Assembly (NCBI RefSeq): GCF_000422765.1
Contig: NZ_AUGR01000013.1
Span: 62,001 to 126,000 of the forward strand
DNA from: Neptunomonas japonica DSM 18939
GTDB taxonomy: Bacteria; Pseudomonadota; Gammaproteobacteria; Pseudomonadales; Balneatricaceae
Length of the DNA stretch: 64,000 nt
Direction: 5' to 3'
The position numbers and the translations under genes were made by a program. The notes beneath the pieces were generated by a model. The model was not told the DNA's origin, ran no database searches, and worked only from the letters and a program-made list of their open reading frames with translations. Each line of letters opens with the position of its first letter. Position 1 is the first letter of the stretch. Below, piece by piece: positions 25,840 to 34,541 of this stretch.

Positions 25840-28023
25840 TCAAGGATACATTTTTCCAATGTTGAAGAAGAGGGTTTCACCTGAACTATCATCGACTCCA
25901 TCATTATCGGTTACAGCAAACCCGTGACCGTTTGAATCAATACTGAAGCCTTCGATTTTATCCTGTACATATCCATTTAGAGATTTTAAGTCAGGTAAGA
26001 AGTCTCGTACCAAGGTTTTGCTGACCACAGGTAAAGTATTACCTATAGATACTGGTTTAAGCTCGTCTTGACTTACCTTGTATAAACGCTTGATTGAGGC
26101 GTTATCACCTAATTGATTATCGCGTTCGATGATATAAACCGAGTTATTATAATAAGTGATTTCTGATAAGCCTACCCAGCCTTGTGTTGCCTTATCTAAT
26201 GGATAATGCACCGCGCCCCAAGATGCTGTTGTTAGGTTATAGGCTAATAATTTTACTCGATTGTTGGCGTCATCTTTCCAAGGGCGTTGAATAGCAATCC
26301 AGAGCGTATCATCTATTAAAGTGATGCCTTCTGCGCCAAAACGTCTCTCATGTTTTAGTAAATTGTCCGGAAAATTGATTGTTTGGTCTATCTCGCCCAA
26401 AGAATTGATATGGTAAATCGCGTGAGGAATTTCTTTTTTAGTCTTTCCCTCTGATGCTAGCCAGAAGCCATCTTTACCGTCGCTTGTGATACCTTCAAGG
26501 TCGAGGTTTTTGGCGGGCTTGCCCTTGCGAGTAACGGGTAATGCATGAGTTATAATGGCAGGTTTTTGCTTTGCATCGATGCTAAACACTGTTGGCTGGT
26601 TCGCATAAAAGCTATCATTCACAGCGTATAGGTTGCCTTCCTTGGATGGGTGGGCCGCTAAACCAGACAATGCGCCCCAACCAATGAGTGAGCTGTTTGA
26701 TTTATTGCTTGAATCCGATGTGATTTGTGGGTAAACAGGTTCTGTTGCCGACAAATCATAGATCATCACGTGTGCTCGAGGGCCTTTATCTTCGATTAGG
26801 TCTTTTTCATTTGCGCTCACGAGTAAGTTGCGAGCTGGAATAGTTACGGCAGATTCAGGGCCAATACCAGAGGGCAGTAATTGTTGGAATTTTGGCTCAT
26901 CCCCTGTATCTAGGTAGACACCAATAACGGATGCTCTTTCTGATAGCACAAAAATGTATCTGTTTTCACCATACTGGCCGATGGCGATTCCTTCGGGTTC
27001 GTTACCTTTTTTCCCTGAACGCTTATCTGGGTAGTGGCCTGCCATGATGACCTGCTCTTCAAATGAGCTTCCTGATTCATAAAGAACACGACCATCTTTA
27101 TGGAAAATGGTAAAGCTACGAGACCCACCTTTGTAGTCGCCTTCATTTGCAGTGACGAAACGATCATTATCAAGCCATTTAACTGTATCAGGTTCGCGAA
27201 GTCTTGTTTGGGTGCCGCTAAAATTTAAAGTCTTATCTTTTTCTGTGTCTATATTCTGCAGATCAACACTTCCTGCAGAGAAGTGGTTAAGTATGTTTCC
27301 TGTCTCAGCAGAAACAATAACTAAATGGTTGTTTTCTTGTAATGTGACTACTATTTCGTTGTTGTCGTTAAAGTCGACAAACTCAGGTTCAGGGTCATCA
27401 GCACCTGTATTAGCAAGGCCAGTCATTTCTACTTTCTTGAGACTGTTACACTTAGGGATGCCTTTCTTGAGTTCTACAATAGCCAGCCATCCCGCAGGTA
27501 GTTGTGGCAAGATGCCGTCTTTTAAGTCTTCGTCACGTTCGTTTTCAATAGCAATGGCAGCAAATTTACCGTCTTTGGAGATGGCAATTGAATCAGGTTG
27601 CCCTCCCAACTCGCAACGGTTTGTTATTGATTGATTATTAAGTTGAATAGCCGCTAAATAACCGCTTGGCTTAAGAAAACTTTCTGATGTATTTACAGCC
27701 GCTAATACATAATTATCACCGACGGCCACGGACGTTGGCTCACCAGCGGTTTTAACGATACCTAACGCTTTGGGTTCTCGAGCATCACTAATATCGATAA
27801 AACCAATCGCACCAAAAGGGCTATCAGAATAGATCAGCGTGTTTCCGTCTTTACTGGCGGCAATTATTTCAGGAGATGTCTCTTGTTGAGTATCTACAGA
27901 TGCAGGAAGGTTTTTTGTGGTATTAAAACTGGCGATGCGATTGAAGGACTCTGCTTGCGCAACGGAGGTCGTTGCTGCAATGGTTAGTGCAAGAAGAGAC
28001 TTTCGAAATAAATGAGCTGGCAT
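25840..28023 (-). CDS. exported esterase-like/phytase-like propeller protein
   Basis: The 727-residue product has a signal peptide (LLALTIAATTSVAQA). Its N-terminal half is a beta-propeller of the choice-of-anchor-I/lactonase type (SPEIIAASKDGNTLIYSDS, EPTSVAVGDNYVLAAV, PEGIAIG). The C-terminal half, from about residue 455, matches the esterase-like phytase domain (GWGALSGLAAHPS, LDLEGITSDGKDGFWLASEG, RRFGAEGITLIDDTLWIAI). Such periplasmic or secreted proteins are linked to phosphate-ester use, but activity is rarely proven. ATG at 28023 has GGAG 7 bases upstream. No Pho box was identified. It lies 98 bases after the pseudokinase gene on the same strand; operon status is uncertain. Confidence 0.82.
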   Translation of the reverse strand: MPAHLFRKSLLALTIAATTSVAQAESFNRIASFNTTKNLPASVDTQQETSPEIIAASKDGNTLIYSDSPFGAIGFIDISDAREPKALGIVKTAGEPTSVAVGDNYVLAAVNTSESFLKPSGYLAAIQLNNQSITNRCELGGQPDSIAISKDGKFAAIAIENERDEDLKDGILPQLPAGWLAIVELKKGIPKCNSLKKVEMTGLANTGADDPEPEFVDFNDNNEIVVTLQENNHLVIVSAETGNILNHFSAGSVDLQNIDTEKDKTLNFSGTQTRLREPDTVKWLDNDRFVTANEGDYKGGSRSFTIFHKDGRVLYESGSSFEEQVIMAGHYPDKRSGKKGNEPEGIAIGQYGENRYIFVLSERASVIGVYLDTGDEPKFQQLLPSGIGPESAVTIPARNLLVSANEKDLIEDKGPRAHVMIYDLSATEPVYPQITSDSSNKSNSSLIGWGALSGLAAHPSKEGNLYAVNDSFYANQPTVFSIDAKQKPAIITHALPVTRKGKPAKNLDLEGITSDGKDGFWLASEGKTKKEIPHAIYHINSLGEIDQTINFPDNLLKHERRFGAEGITLIDDTLWIAIQRPWKDDANNRVKLLAYNLTTASWGAVHYPLDKATQGWVGLSEITYYNNSVYIIERDNQLGDNASIKRLYKVSQDELKPVSIGNTLPVVSKTLVRDFLPDLKSLNGYVQDKIEGFSIDSNGHGFAVTDNDGVDDSSGETLFFNIGKMYP

Positions 28024-28121
28024 GTTTTTCTCCGTAGAAAGGCAAGTTAACTTGCGCATTCTACGGAGCTCACATGACAGAGATATGATTGAAATAAGTA
28101 AGATAATTAATCTTTACTATC

Positions 28122-30098
28122 TTACTTTAAATCTACAGCAACCCTAAAACCCCAGGTGTTTCTTGAAGCGTTGGGTGGATGTCGGTAGCGGCTGGCAGAA
28201 CGAATAACCCTACTAATGTCAAACCATGAGCCGCCGCGCATAGAGCGAAAGTTACAGCTAGCCTGTGTTCGAGCGGAGCCGTCTGATGGGTGGCCTAGGT
28301 AGGTATCTGAATAGCAGTCTTGAACCCATTCATCCACATTACCGTTTAAGTCATGGAAGCCCCAAGGATTTGCCGCAAGTGATCCTATAGGCGCTGGGTG
28401 TTTACCATCCCATAACGAGCCGCACTCGTCACAAACTGCACGTTGCGGGGATAATTCATTACCCCACCAAAAAGCAGATTGCGAACCACTGCGTGCGGCG
28501 TACTCCCACTCAGCTTCTGATGGAAGGCGGTACTTTTCTCCTGTTTCAGCACTAAGCCATGCGGCATAGGCCGTCGCATCTTGCCAAGAGACGTTTATGA
28601 CCGGTTGTGAGTCTCTTCCCCAGCCTTCATCGTTAGGAAGCTCTCTCCCAGTAATCTTGGCAAAATGATCGTATTGGGCAAAGGTCACTTCAAAGCGAGA
28701 AAGAGCAAAAGGGTGGATAAGTGTAATGGTTTGAATCGGCTTTTCGTTATCATCACCTTGCTGGTTAAGGTCGCCCAGTTGGAATGTGCCTGCTGGTAAG
28801 CTAATCATTTGTGGGCCATATGAGCCATTCTCTAGAGCATCTTGAAATACACCAAAGTTCTCTTCTAGCTTGGCCTCTTCACGAGGTAATACCGCGGCGG
28901 TGTTCTTTGCTGACGTTGTTGCAGCGAGTGTTGATATTTCAGGTTGCTCTTCGAGTTTCTTTTTTAGTCGTTGAATGGTTTGTTCATGATTATCAGCGGA
29001 CGTTTTCCAGATTTGAGCTTGTTCTTTCCACGCGGCCACATGGTTATTAGTGGCTGCTTGCTGCTCTTGTGCTAAATAAAGGCTTGCCGTAAAACCAACG
29101 AGAACACCGGCGGTAAATAAGCTGGCCCATAAAAGCAATCGAATAGTAAATTTGGAAGGGCGCTTTGCATCTGTAATGTTTGGGTTGTATTCGATTGTTT
29201 CGTCGTCACCTTGATGTGCTGTAGCGCTGTTGAGTGAGTTAGTTTCTTTTTCTTCTTGCTCTTTAAAAAGTGCTTGGATTAGCGTTATAGCATTAGTTTG
29301 GCGCTCTTCAGGGTCAGTGGATAATGCTTGTTGGAGTTCTGCCCACTGATCTTTACTGGTCTTAGATGGGTGTTTTAGTTCCTTGCGAACATGTAGCTCT
29401 TCATCATCTGTTAGTGAGAAGGGCGCAGTACCTGATAGTGCGGCATACGCTATGCAACCCATAGAGTAAACGTCGGCAGCTGTAGGTAATAGATTAGCGT
29501 GAAAGGCTTCGGGAGACTGATAGGCTGGAAACTGAAAAGCCGGCTGTAACGTGAAACTGGTTTCTTGTAAAAGAGTGCGTGGGCTTATAGGTAATAACTT
29601 CACACCGCCCTGACGATTAATATAGATTAAATCTGGAGCTAAAGCACCGTGGGGTTGACGGACTTTGCTGGTAAATATATCCACTGCAACAGCTGTTTGT
29701 AGGAGTAAGCCGCGTAAATGGTTGGCTTTTAGCTTTGTCACTTTTTTTGTTTTTATAAGAGTGTCTAGTGTGAGTCCATCTAATGCCTCACAGGCAAAAA
29801 ATAAAATTCCACCACGCTCAACAAAATAACCGTAAATTGAAACAATATGCTTATGGTGTAGGTTCTTGGCCTGGATAATTTGCTGTTTAAAGGCAGCAAG
29901 CAAGCCTTTGTGCCTGGTTAGTTCTGGGGCAATAACAATAATCGAAACGGGTGTAGGGCTGGGTGTGCTGATATCTTCAGCTTGCCAAAATTGCCCTAGA
30001 GGGTGCGCTGTTGCCGATCCTTTTAACTTAAATTTGTGATGTTCAGGGCCAATGACCTGACCATCATTCAGCGCACGTGATTGTTGTTGCTTTTCCAT
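28122..30098 (-). CDS. pseudokinase fused to a periplasmic FGE-sulfatase-like domain
   Basis: Residues 20-280 have a protein-kinase fold (KHIVSIYGYFVERGGILFFACEALDG; SPEAF and DVYSMGCIAYAALSGTAPF late motifs). The VAIK lysine is replaced (VSIIVI, 51-56), the HRDLKPxN loop reads HGALAPDLIYI (150-160), and DFG is absent (VKLLPIS). It is therefore probably not an active kinase. A TM helix spans about 320-343, then a coiled coil (355-385). Residues 430-656 form a formylglycine-generating-enzyme-like (SUMF1) domain (NEKPIQTI, YRLPSEAEWEYAAR, DLNGNVDEWVQDCY, RGGSWFD). Bacterial relatives mostly do not make formylglycine. Predicted to link cytosolic and periplasmic binding events. Confidence 0.87.
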   Translation of the reverse strand: MEKQQQSRALNDGQVIGPEHHKFKLKGSATAHPLGQFWQAEDISTPSPTPVSIIVIAPELTRHKGLLAAFKQQIIQAKNLHHKHIVSIYGYFVERGGILFFACEALDGLTLDTLIKTKKVTKLKANHLRGLLLQTAVAVDIFTSKVRQPHGALAPDLIYINRQGGVKLLPISPRTLLQETSFTLQPAFQFPAYQSPEAFHANLLPTAADVYSMGCIAYAALSGTAPFSLTDDEELHVRKELKHPSKTSKDQWAELQQALSTDPEERQTNAITLIQALFKEQEEKETNSLNSATAHQGDDETIEYNPNITDAKRPSKFTIRLLLWASLFTAGVLVGFTASLYLAQEQQAATNNHVAAWKEQAQIWKTSADNHEQTIQRLKKKLEEQPEISTLAATTSAKNTAAVLPREEAKLEENFGVFQDALENGSYGPQMISLPAGTFQLGDLNQQGDDNEKPIQTITLIHPFALSRFEVTFAQYDHFAKITGRELPNDEGWGRDSQPVINVSWQDATAYAAWLSAETGEKYRLPSEAEWEYAARSGSQSAFWWGNELSPQRAVCDECGSLWDGKHPAPIGSLAANPWGFHDLNGNVDEWVQDCYSDTYLGHPSDGSARTQASCNFRSMRGGSWFDISRVIRSASRYRHPPNASRNTWGFRVAVDLK

Positions 30099-30175
30099 TG
30101 CCCATTCCTGCCTATATATCCGTTATTTATAATAGACAAGAATGGACAAACTTTTAAGTAGAATCAGCGGTTTAT

Positions 30176-31021
30176 CTAATCGGTTTGTAAAGGTTCAAAG
30201 TTCTTAACTAGATCATCAACTGCTTTCAATTGAGCGAGGTAAGGTTCTAGTTTATCCAAGGGTAGTGCACAAGGGCCGTCGCATTTCGCTTCTGCTGGAT
30301 TCGGATGAGCTTCTAAGAATAGTCCTGCTATCCCTTGAGATATTCCAGCACGTGATAACTGTGCTACGAGCCCTCTTCGCCCATCTGCAGAGTCTGAACG
30401 ACCACCAGGAACCTGCAATGCATGTGTTGCATCAAACATAATGGGGTAACCAAACTCTTTCATAATAGAGAAACCAAGCATATCAACAACTAAGTTGTTG
30501 TAACCGAAAGTGCTTCCTCGTTCACAAAGAATGAGACGGTCATTACCCGCTTCACGGCATTTGTGCAAAATATGCTTCATTTCGTGAGGTGCTAAGAACT
30601 GCGCTTTTTTAATGTTAATAACAGCACCTGTTTCAGCCATTGCTTGGACAAGATCAGTCTGGCGTGAAAGGAAAGCAGGTAACTGGATAATATCGCATAC
30701 CTGTGCCGCTGCCGCTGCTTGGTCAGGCTCGTGTACGTCAGTAATCAGTGGAACATTAAATGTGTTCTTAATCTCTTCAAGAATTTTTAACCCTTCATCT
30801 AAGCCTGGTCCACGAAAAGAGGTGAGTGAAGAGCGGTTTGCCTTATCAAAAGAGGCTTTAAAGACATAAGGGATGTTTAACTTATCAGTAACGGTTACAT
30901 AGTGCTCTGCAATACGCAGTGCAAGGTCCCTTGATTCCAGTACATTCATACCACCGAATAAAACCATTGGTTTATCATTCGAGATTTCTAGGGCGCCTAC
31001 TTGAACGACTTTCTGTTCCAT
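30176..31021 (-). CDS. kdsA: 3-deoxy-8-phosphooctulonate (KDO8P) synthase
   Basis: KdsA joins phosphoenolpyruvate and arabinose 5-phosphate in the first committed step to KDO for lipopolysaccharide. The 281-residue product carries the family blocks [39 protein letters not shown] and [13 protein letters not shown], and a C-terminal [17 protein letters not shown]. There is no metal-ligand Cys near the N-terminus (KxxFDKANR preceded by FGGMN), so the metal-free class is likely. It is usually next to pyrG and eno; those are not present here. It runs divergently from the HugZ-like gene, 85 bases away. Confidence 0.96.
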   Translation of the reverse strand: MEQKVVQVGALEISNDKPMVLFGGMNVLESRDLALRIAEHYVTVTDKLNIPYVFKASFDKANRSSLTSFRGPGLDEGLKILEEIKNTFNVPLITDVHEPDQAAAAAQVCDIIQLPAFLSRQTDLVQAMAETGAVINIKKAQFLAPHEMKHILHKCREAGNDRLILCERGSTFGYNNLVVDMLGFSIMKEFGYPIMFDATHALQVPGGRSDSADGRRGLVAQLSRAGISQGIAGLFLEAHPNPAEAKCDGPCALPLDKLEPYLAQLKAVDDLVKNFEPLQTD

Positions 31022-31106
31022 GATTTATAACCTGACAAAAGCTTAAAACCGGCATTATACGTGAAGCTTTGATAAAATAATGCACGCCATTGCCTACAGT
31101 TTATAA

Positions 31107-31616
31107 ATGAGTGCTTTTATGAATGTACAAACGAGTGAATATTTAGAGGCTTGCCTAGCATTATTGCAGTCATGTAGCTCATTACAGCTAGCCACTATCG
31201 ATAAAAGTGGTATGCCGCATCTGAGTTATGCGCCATTTATTCGACAAAGTGAGCATTTTTTTATCTTTGTGAGTCAGCTGGCAAGCCATACGCAGCATCT
31301 AACAGATGTTCCTAATGCCAGCATAATGATCATCAAAGATGAAGCAGACTGTCGAAATATATTCGCGCGCGAACGCTGTACTGCCAGTGTGTCTGTAGAA
31401 GCGCTAGCACCTGATACAACAGGCAGTATTCTCGACCAAATGGAAGTTGAGTTAGGAAAAACTATGGCGTTATTAAGAACTTTACCTGACTTTGTTTTGT
31501 TCAAACTGACAGCCGAGGAGGCGCGTTATATAGCGGGTTTCGGTAAGGCGTTTGAATTAGATTTGAAGCATAATGAATTAATGCATGTGAGTGCTGAAAA
31601 ACTTGCTGAGCGTTGA
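31107..31616 (+). CDS. HugZ/HutZ-like heme-utilisation protein (PNPOx fold)
   Basis: The 169-residue product has a split-barrel flavin-reductase-like fold: SSLQLATIDKSGMPHLSYAPFI at the start, then HFFIFVSQLASHTQHL and ASIMIIKDE. The C-terminal LTAEEARYIAGFGKAFEL is the hallmark of HugZ and HutZ, which bind and degrade heme to release iron. ATG at 31107 is used; ATG at 31119 is an alternative. It is convergent with the GIDE-like gene and stops 3 bases before that gene ends. No heme transport gene is adjacent and no Fur site was clear in the 85-base upstream gap. Confidence 0.82.
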   Translation: MSAFMNVQTSEYLEACLALLQSCSSLQLATIDKSGMPHLSYAPFIRQSEHFFIFVSQLASHTQHLTDVPNASIMIIKDEADCRNIFARERCTASVSVEALAPDTTGSILDQMEVELGKTMALLRTLPDFVLFKLTAEEARYIAGFGKAFELDLKHNELMHVSAEKLAER

Positions 31617-31619
31617 GTG

Positions 31620-32528
31620 TTAGAAAGCGAGTAAGTGGAAGAGTAAATAACTTTCACCGATTAATAAGAGAAGTGCTCCTACGCTATACCAGCCATAACG
31701 TGTGGCCAATTTTTCTTCGTCGAGTGTTGAAAGTAAATAGGGGTGCTCTTTTTCACTAGGACAGGAAAGCACATGCATAGTGGGAGCTGCTTCCATCGCT
31801 CTACGTCGCTTACTTGCTTCTTGGTGGGCTGCTTTTTGAACATTACTCCATTCTTGCATATCAAGCTTTTGATCACTGTTGCTATCAAAGCGCTGCAACA
31901 AATCATCATAGGATTGTTTCCACTCTCGAACGACCTCTCCAGATAGTTTCTTTATGGGAGGTAAATGTCGTCCGCCACCAACGCTCTGAAACTGCCCCAA
32001 AGCATAGATTTGTTCATGGGTGAATAATAAGGTTTCTTGGTATCTATAACGAGACCCGCCTAGGTCTTTTGTGAAAAGGGCACTTAAGTCAAAGCCTGAT
32101 GTTTGATTCATTGATTGATTAGGGTGAGGCGTGTCGCCATACCATGTTCGTTTGTTGTCAGTACGAACGATAGCTCCTGCTGGGTCTACTAGTCCTATTG
32201 CTGTATTGTCGTTTATCTGGAACCAAGCATCTGATTTTCCGCTATCTTCAATATGCCAACTCTTGGTTTTGCCGCTACTTTTAAGGCGCGAAATATTATA
32301 GCTGTACCAAACACACTTCCTTCCTGAAAGTGGGGCGGTTAGCGGGCCGCATTCTCCTTCAATAATATGCCCAATCACTTCAACATAACCTTGGTGTGCC
32401 GAGCGTATTTTAGAAGTAGGGGTGCCTGTAATTAAACGGTAGCGTTTGAGAAGTGCAAAGCCTTTCCAAAGAGTCACTACAATAGCCGCAACTAATATGA
32501 AGAAAACAAAAGCTGTATCTATATTCAT
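31620..32528 (-). CDS. GIDE-type (E3 ligase-like) membrane protein with an EF-hand
   Basis: The 302-residue product has an N-terminal TM helix (about 5-25) and a GIDE/MUL1-like domain (VEVIGHIIEG, PLSGRKCVWYSYNI, WFQINDNTAIGLVDPAGA). A C-terminal TM helix lies near 283-300. Between them, residues 215-226 (DSNSDQKLDMQE) form a canonical EF-hand calcium loop: D, N, D, D and E at positions 1, 3, 5, 9 and 12, with Leu at 8. GIDE domains occur in eukaryotic membrane E3 ligases; in bacteria they occur next to LemA, without a RING domain, and their role is unknown. It is the last gene of a DUF2788-lemA-GIDE operon, 14 bases after lemA. Confidence 0.83.
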   Translation of the reverse strand: MNIDTAFVFFILVAAIVVTLWKGFALLKRYRLITGTPTSKIRSAHQGYVEVIGHIIEGECGPLTAPLSGRKCVWYSYNISRLKSSGKTKSWHIEDSGKSDAWFQINDNTAIGLVDPAGAIVRTDNKRTWYGDTPHPNQSMNQTSGFDLSALFTKDLGGSRYRYQETLLFTHEQIYALGQFQSVGGGRHLPPIKKLSGEVVREWKQSYDDLLQRFDSNSDQKLDMQEWSNVQKAAHQEASKRRRAMEAAPTMHVLSCPSEKEHPYLLSTLDEEKLATRYGWYSVGALLLLIGESYLLFHLLAF

Positions 32529-32542
32529 TTAGGGGTACTAAA

Positions 32543-33121
32543 TTAATGGCTTTTAAACAGTTGCCCAATATTTACGTCGGTTAACTCAGCTTCTTTGAAC
32601 TCAAGTAGGTCTCGAGATATAAAGTTCATTTGTTTGGCTATGAGTACATCTGGAAATTGCTCAATGCGAACATTGTAAATATTCACTGATGCATTATAGA
32701 ACTCACGACGGTCAGCAATTGAGTTTTCTATACCCGATATTCTGTTTTGAAGGTGTTGAAATGATTCGTTCGCTTTAAGCTCTGGGTAATCTTCAGCCAG
32801 TGCAAATAAGTTACCTAGCCCTAATCGAAGCTGCGACTCTGCTTGGCCAAGTCCTTTTAAATCTTGTTTTTCACGAGCGTTAGATACTTGCGAGCGGGCT
32901 GCAATGACACGGCTAAGTGTTTCTTGCTCATACTGCATATATTCTCGGCAAGTATCGACTAACTTAGGTAGTTCGTCATGGCGCTGCTTGAGTAAAATAT
33001 CAATATTTGACCAAGCTTGTGAGACATTGTGTTTTAGGCGGACCAAGTTGTTATACAGTGAGATTATATAAAAAGTGGCTACTGCTATAGCAACAATAAA
33101 AATCAGTGTGCTTGGTTCCAT
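32543..33121 (-). CDS. lemA: LemA family membrane protein
   Basis: The 192-residue product begins with a single TM helix (STLIFIVAIAVATFYIISLYN). The four-helix LemA domain follows (LVRLKHNVSQAWSNIDILLKQRHDELPKL, YMQYEQETLSRVIAARSQ, AEDYPELKANESFQHLQ). LemA proteins expose an N-terminal segment outside and the helical domain inside; in several bacteria they affect membrane stress or signalling, but the biochemical role is unknown. ATG at 33121 was preferred to TTG at 33151, which lacks a ribosome site. It lies between the small DUF2788-like gene and the GIDE-type gene in one operon. Confidence 0.93.
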   Translation of the reverse strand: MEPSTLIFIVAIAVATFYIISLYNNLVRLKHNVSQAWSNIDILLKQRHDELPKLVDTCREYMQYEQETLSRVIAARSQVSNAREKQDLKGLGQAESQLRLGLGNLFALAEDYPELKANESFQHLQNRISGIENSIADRREFYNASVNIYNVRIEQFPDVLIAKQMNFISRDLLEFKEAELTDVNIGQLFKSH

Positions 33122-33171
33122 TTGTGAGATCTCTCCAGCCAGCCCGAACAATAATGATAGTGGAATGGCTG

Positions 33172-33378
33172 CTACACATTACCTTCAATCATTTCGACGG
33201 CAATGGTTTTAATGATAAAAGCAGCAAGCCCTAAACCTAATGCAAAAAATAGCACAAAAGTTCCGAATTTGCCGGCATTAGAGCGCTTTGCTAAATCATA
33301 GATGATAAAAAATATAAAACAGGAAAAAACAACAATGCCGATGTTTAACATCAGACCTTCGATATCAGCTAGGCGCAT
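33172..33378 (-). CDS. small two-TM protein (DUF2788-like)
   Basis: The 68-residue product has two hydrophobic helices (IGIVVFSCFIFFIIYDLA and FVLFFALGLGLAAFIIK) with a charged KRSNAGKFG turn. This matches my memory of the DUF2788 family in size and in the AGKFGTFVLF motif. Function is unknown. It is the first gene of the operon that continues with lemA (gap 50 bases) and the GIDE-like gene, so a shared envelope role is inferred. Confidence 0.72.
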   Translation of the reverse strand: MRLADIEGLMLNIGIVVFSCFIFFIIYDLAKRSNAGKFGTFVLFFALGLGLAAFIIKTIAVEMIEGNV

Positions 33379-33496
33379 AGGATAAAAACCAAATATGAGT
33401 GAAGAAGTTGCGCGGTATTATACGTAAAAGCTGCTTAATTTTCGAGCAAGCTTTAGAATTACGGTTTGCAGGGGATTAGTGATAGGATTTTCTAGG

Positions 33497-34411
33497 TTAA
33501 ACCCCTAAGCTTTCAGCGAGCTTGTCACTTTTGTCTATAAGCATGGGAAGTGCTTCGGCTATCATATCGATAGGTAGTTTGTGATCTCCCCAGCTTTTCA
33601 TGATGCAGTGGTTATTAATATATGTTTTAAGCTCATTAGTCTTTAGCTGTTTCCAATCGGGCACTTTAATAGCCATCACACTAAGAAAGTCTGCAAACTG
33701 TATAATCAGGACAAGTTCTCTAAAGGTTTTTGGCGCTTTATTGTTACGACAAATATTATAGTTGTGATGGTGTCTCGCTACACTGGATACAACATTTGGC
33801 AGGTGTAGTTTTTGGCAGGCAATGTAGCCAATTTCAGCATGAGAAGTACCTAGTATCTTCTGTTCTACTAAAGGTAGCTCGTCAGGTGCTGCCCACCCGA
33901 CAGCGTCTGTTTCATCGAGGGCTTTTGGCGCAAACTGGAACAAAACGAAACGACCGATATCATGTAGTAATCCGCACATGTAAGCCAAATCAGGATCAAC
34001 TTCATGATGGTGTGTAATTTTAGTGATAAATGATGCAATTGTCGCTGTCTCTATCGAGTGCTTCCAGATGGCTTTGTGTTCGGGGAGCGAAGGTACGAAA
34101 ACTTTCGACACAGAGAGCGTGGTAATAAGATCAACAATCGTTTGAGAGCCTACACGTGTAAGCGCTGTTTGTAGGCTGTTAATGGGAGTGTTGGGTGAGG
34201 AGGCGGCAGAGTTAGCGTAACCGAGTATGAATGTGGCTAAAGGTGGGTCTGTTTTTGCTAGAGCGTAGACGTGATCGTAGAACTCATCATCATCCGAGTT
34301 TAATTTCATTAGCTGGAATAATACACCAGGCAACATCGGGAGCTGGTCAATGTGACGAGTAATTTTTTCCAAATTAGATGTGGATTTTTTTTCTAATGAT
34401 TCGTCGGACAT
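33497..34411 (-). CDS. HDOD domain protein
   Basis: The 304-residue product shows the HDOD fold from about residue 15 (ITRHIDQLPMLPGVLFQLMKLNSD), with KTDPPLATFILGYANSAA, LQTALTRVGSQTIVDLITTLS and MCGLLHDIGRFVLFQFAPK. HDOD proteins are HD-related but usually lack hydrolase activity. They act as signalling adaptors, often with c-di-GMP or histidine kinase systems. ATG at 34411 has GAGG 5 bases upstream and is preferred to GTG at 34447. It follows the large c-di-GMP protein gene on the same strand after 130 bases, which supports a shared signalling role. Confidence 0.88.
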   Translation of the reverse strand: MSDESLEKKSTSNLEKITRHIDQLPMLPGVLFQLMKLNSDDDEFYDHVYALAKTDPPLATFILGYANSAASSPNTPINSLQTALTRVGSQTIVDLITTLSVSKVFVPSLPEHKAIWKHSIETATIASFITKITHHHEVDPDLAYMCGLLHDIGRFVLFQFAPKALDETDAVGWAAPDELPLVEQKILGTSHAEIGYIACQKLHLPNVVSSVARHHHNYNICRNNKAPKTFRELVLIIQFADFLSVMAIKVPDWKQLKTNELKTYINNHCIMKSWGDHKLPIDMIAEALPMLIDKSDKLAESLGV

Positions 34412-34541
34412 TGATGCCTCAATCCATAGTGGCTTAGTGAGCTGCACTTCAAACTAGGTGAAAACTATAGTTCAAAGCAATACAGCTATCATAGCGTTAT
34501 AAATATTATAGAAGATATTGGTATTTAATGTTCATGTTAAA

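Noticed and set aside
33122-33151. TTG start for lemA adding ten residues
   Set aside because: No ribosome site precedes it, and the added residues lie outside the LemA pattern.
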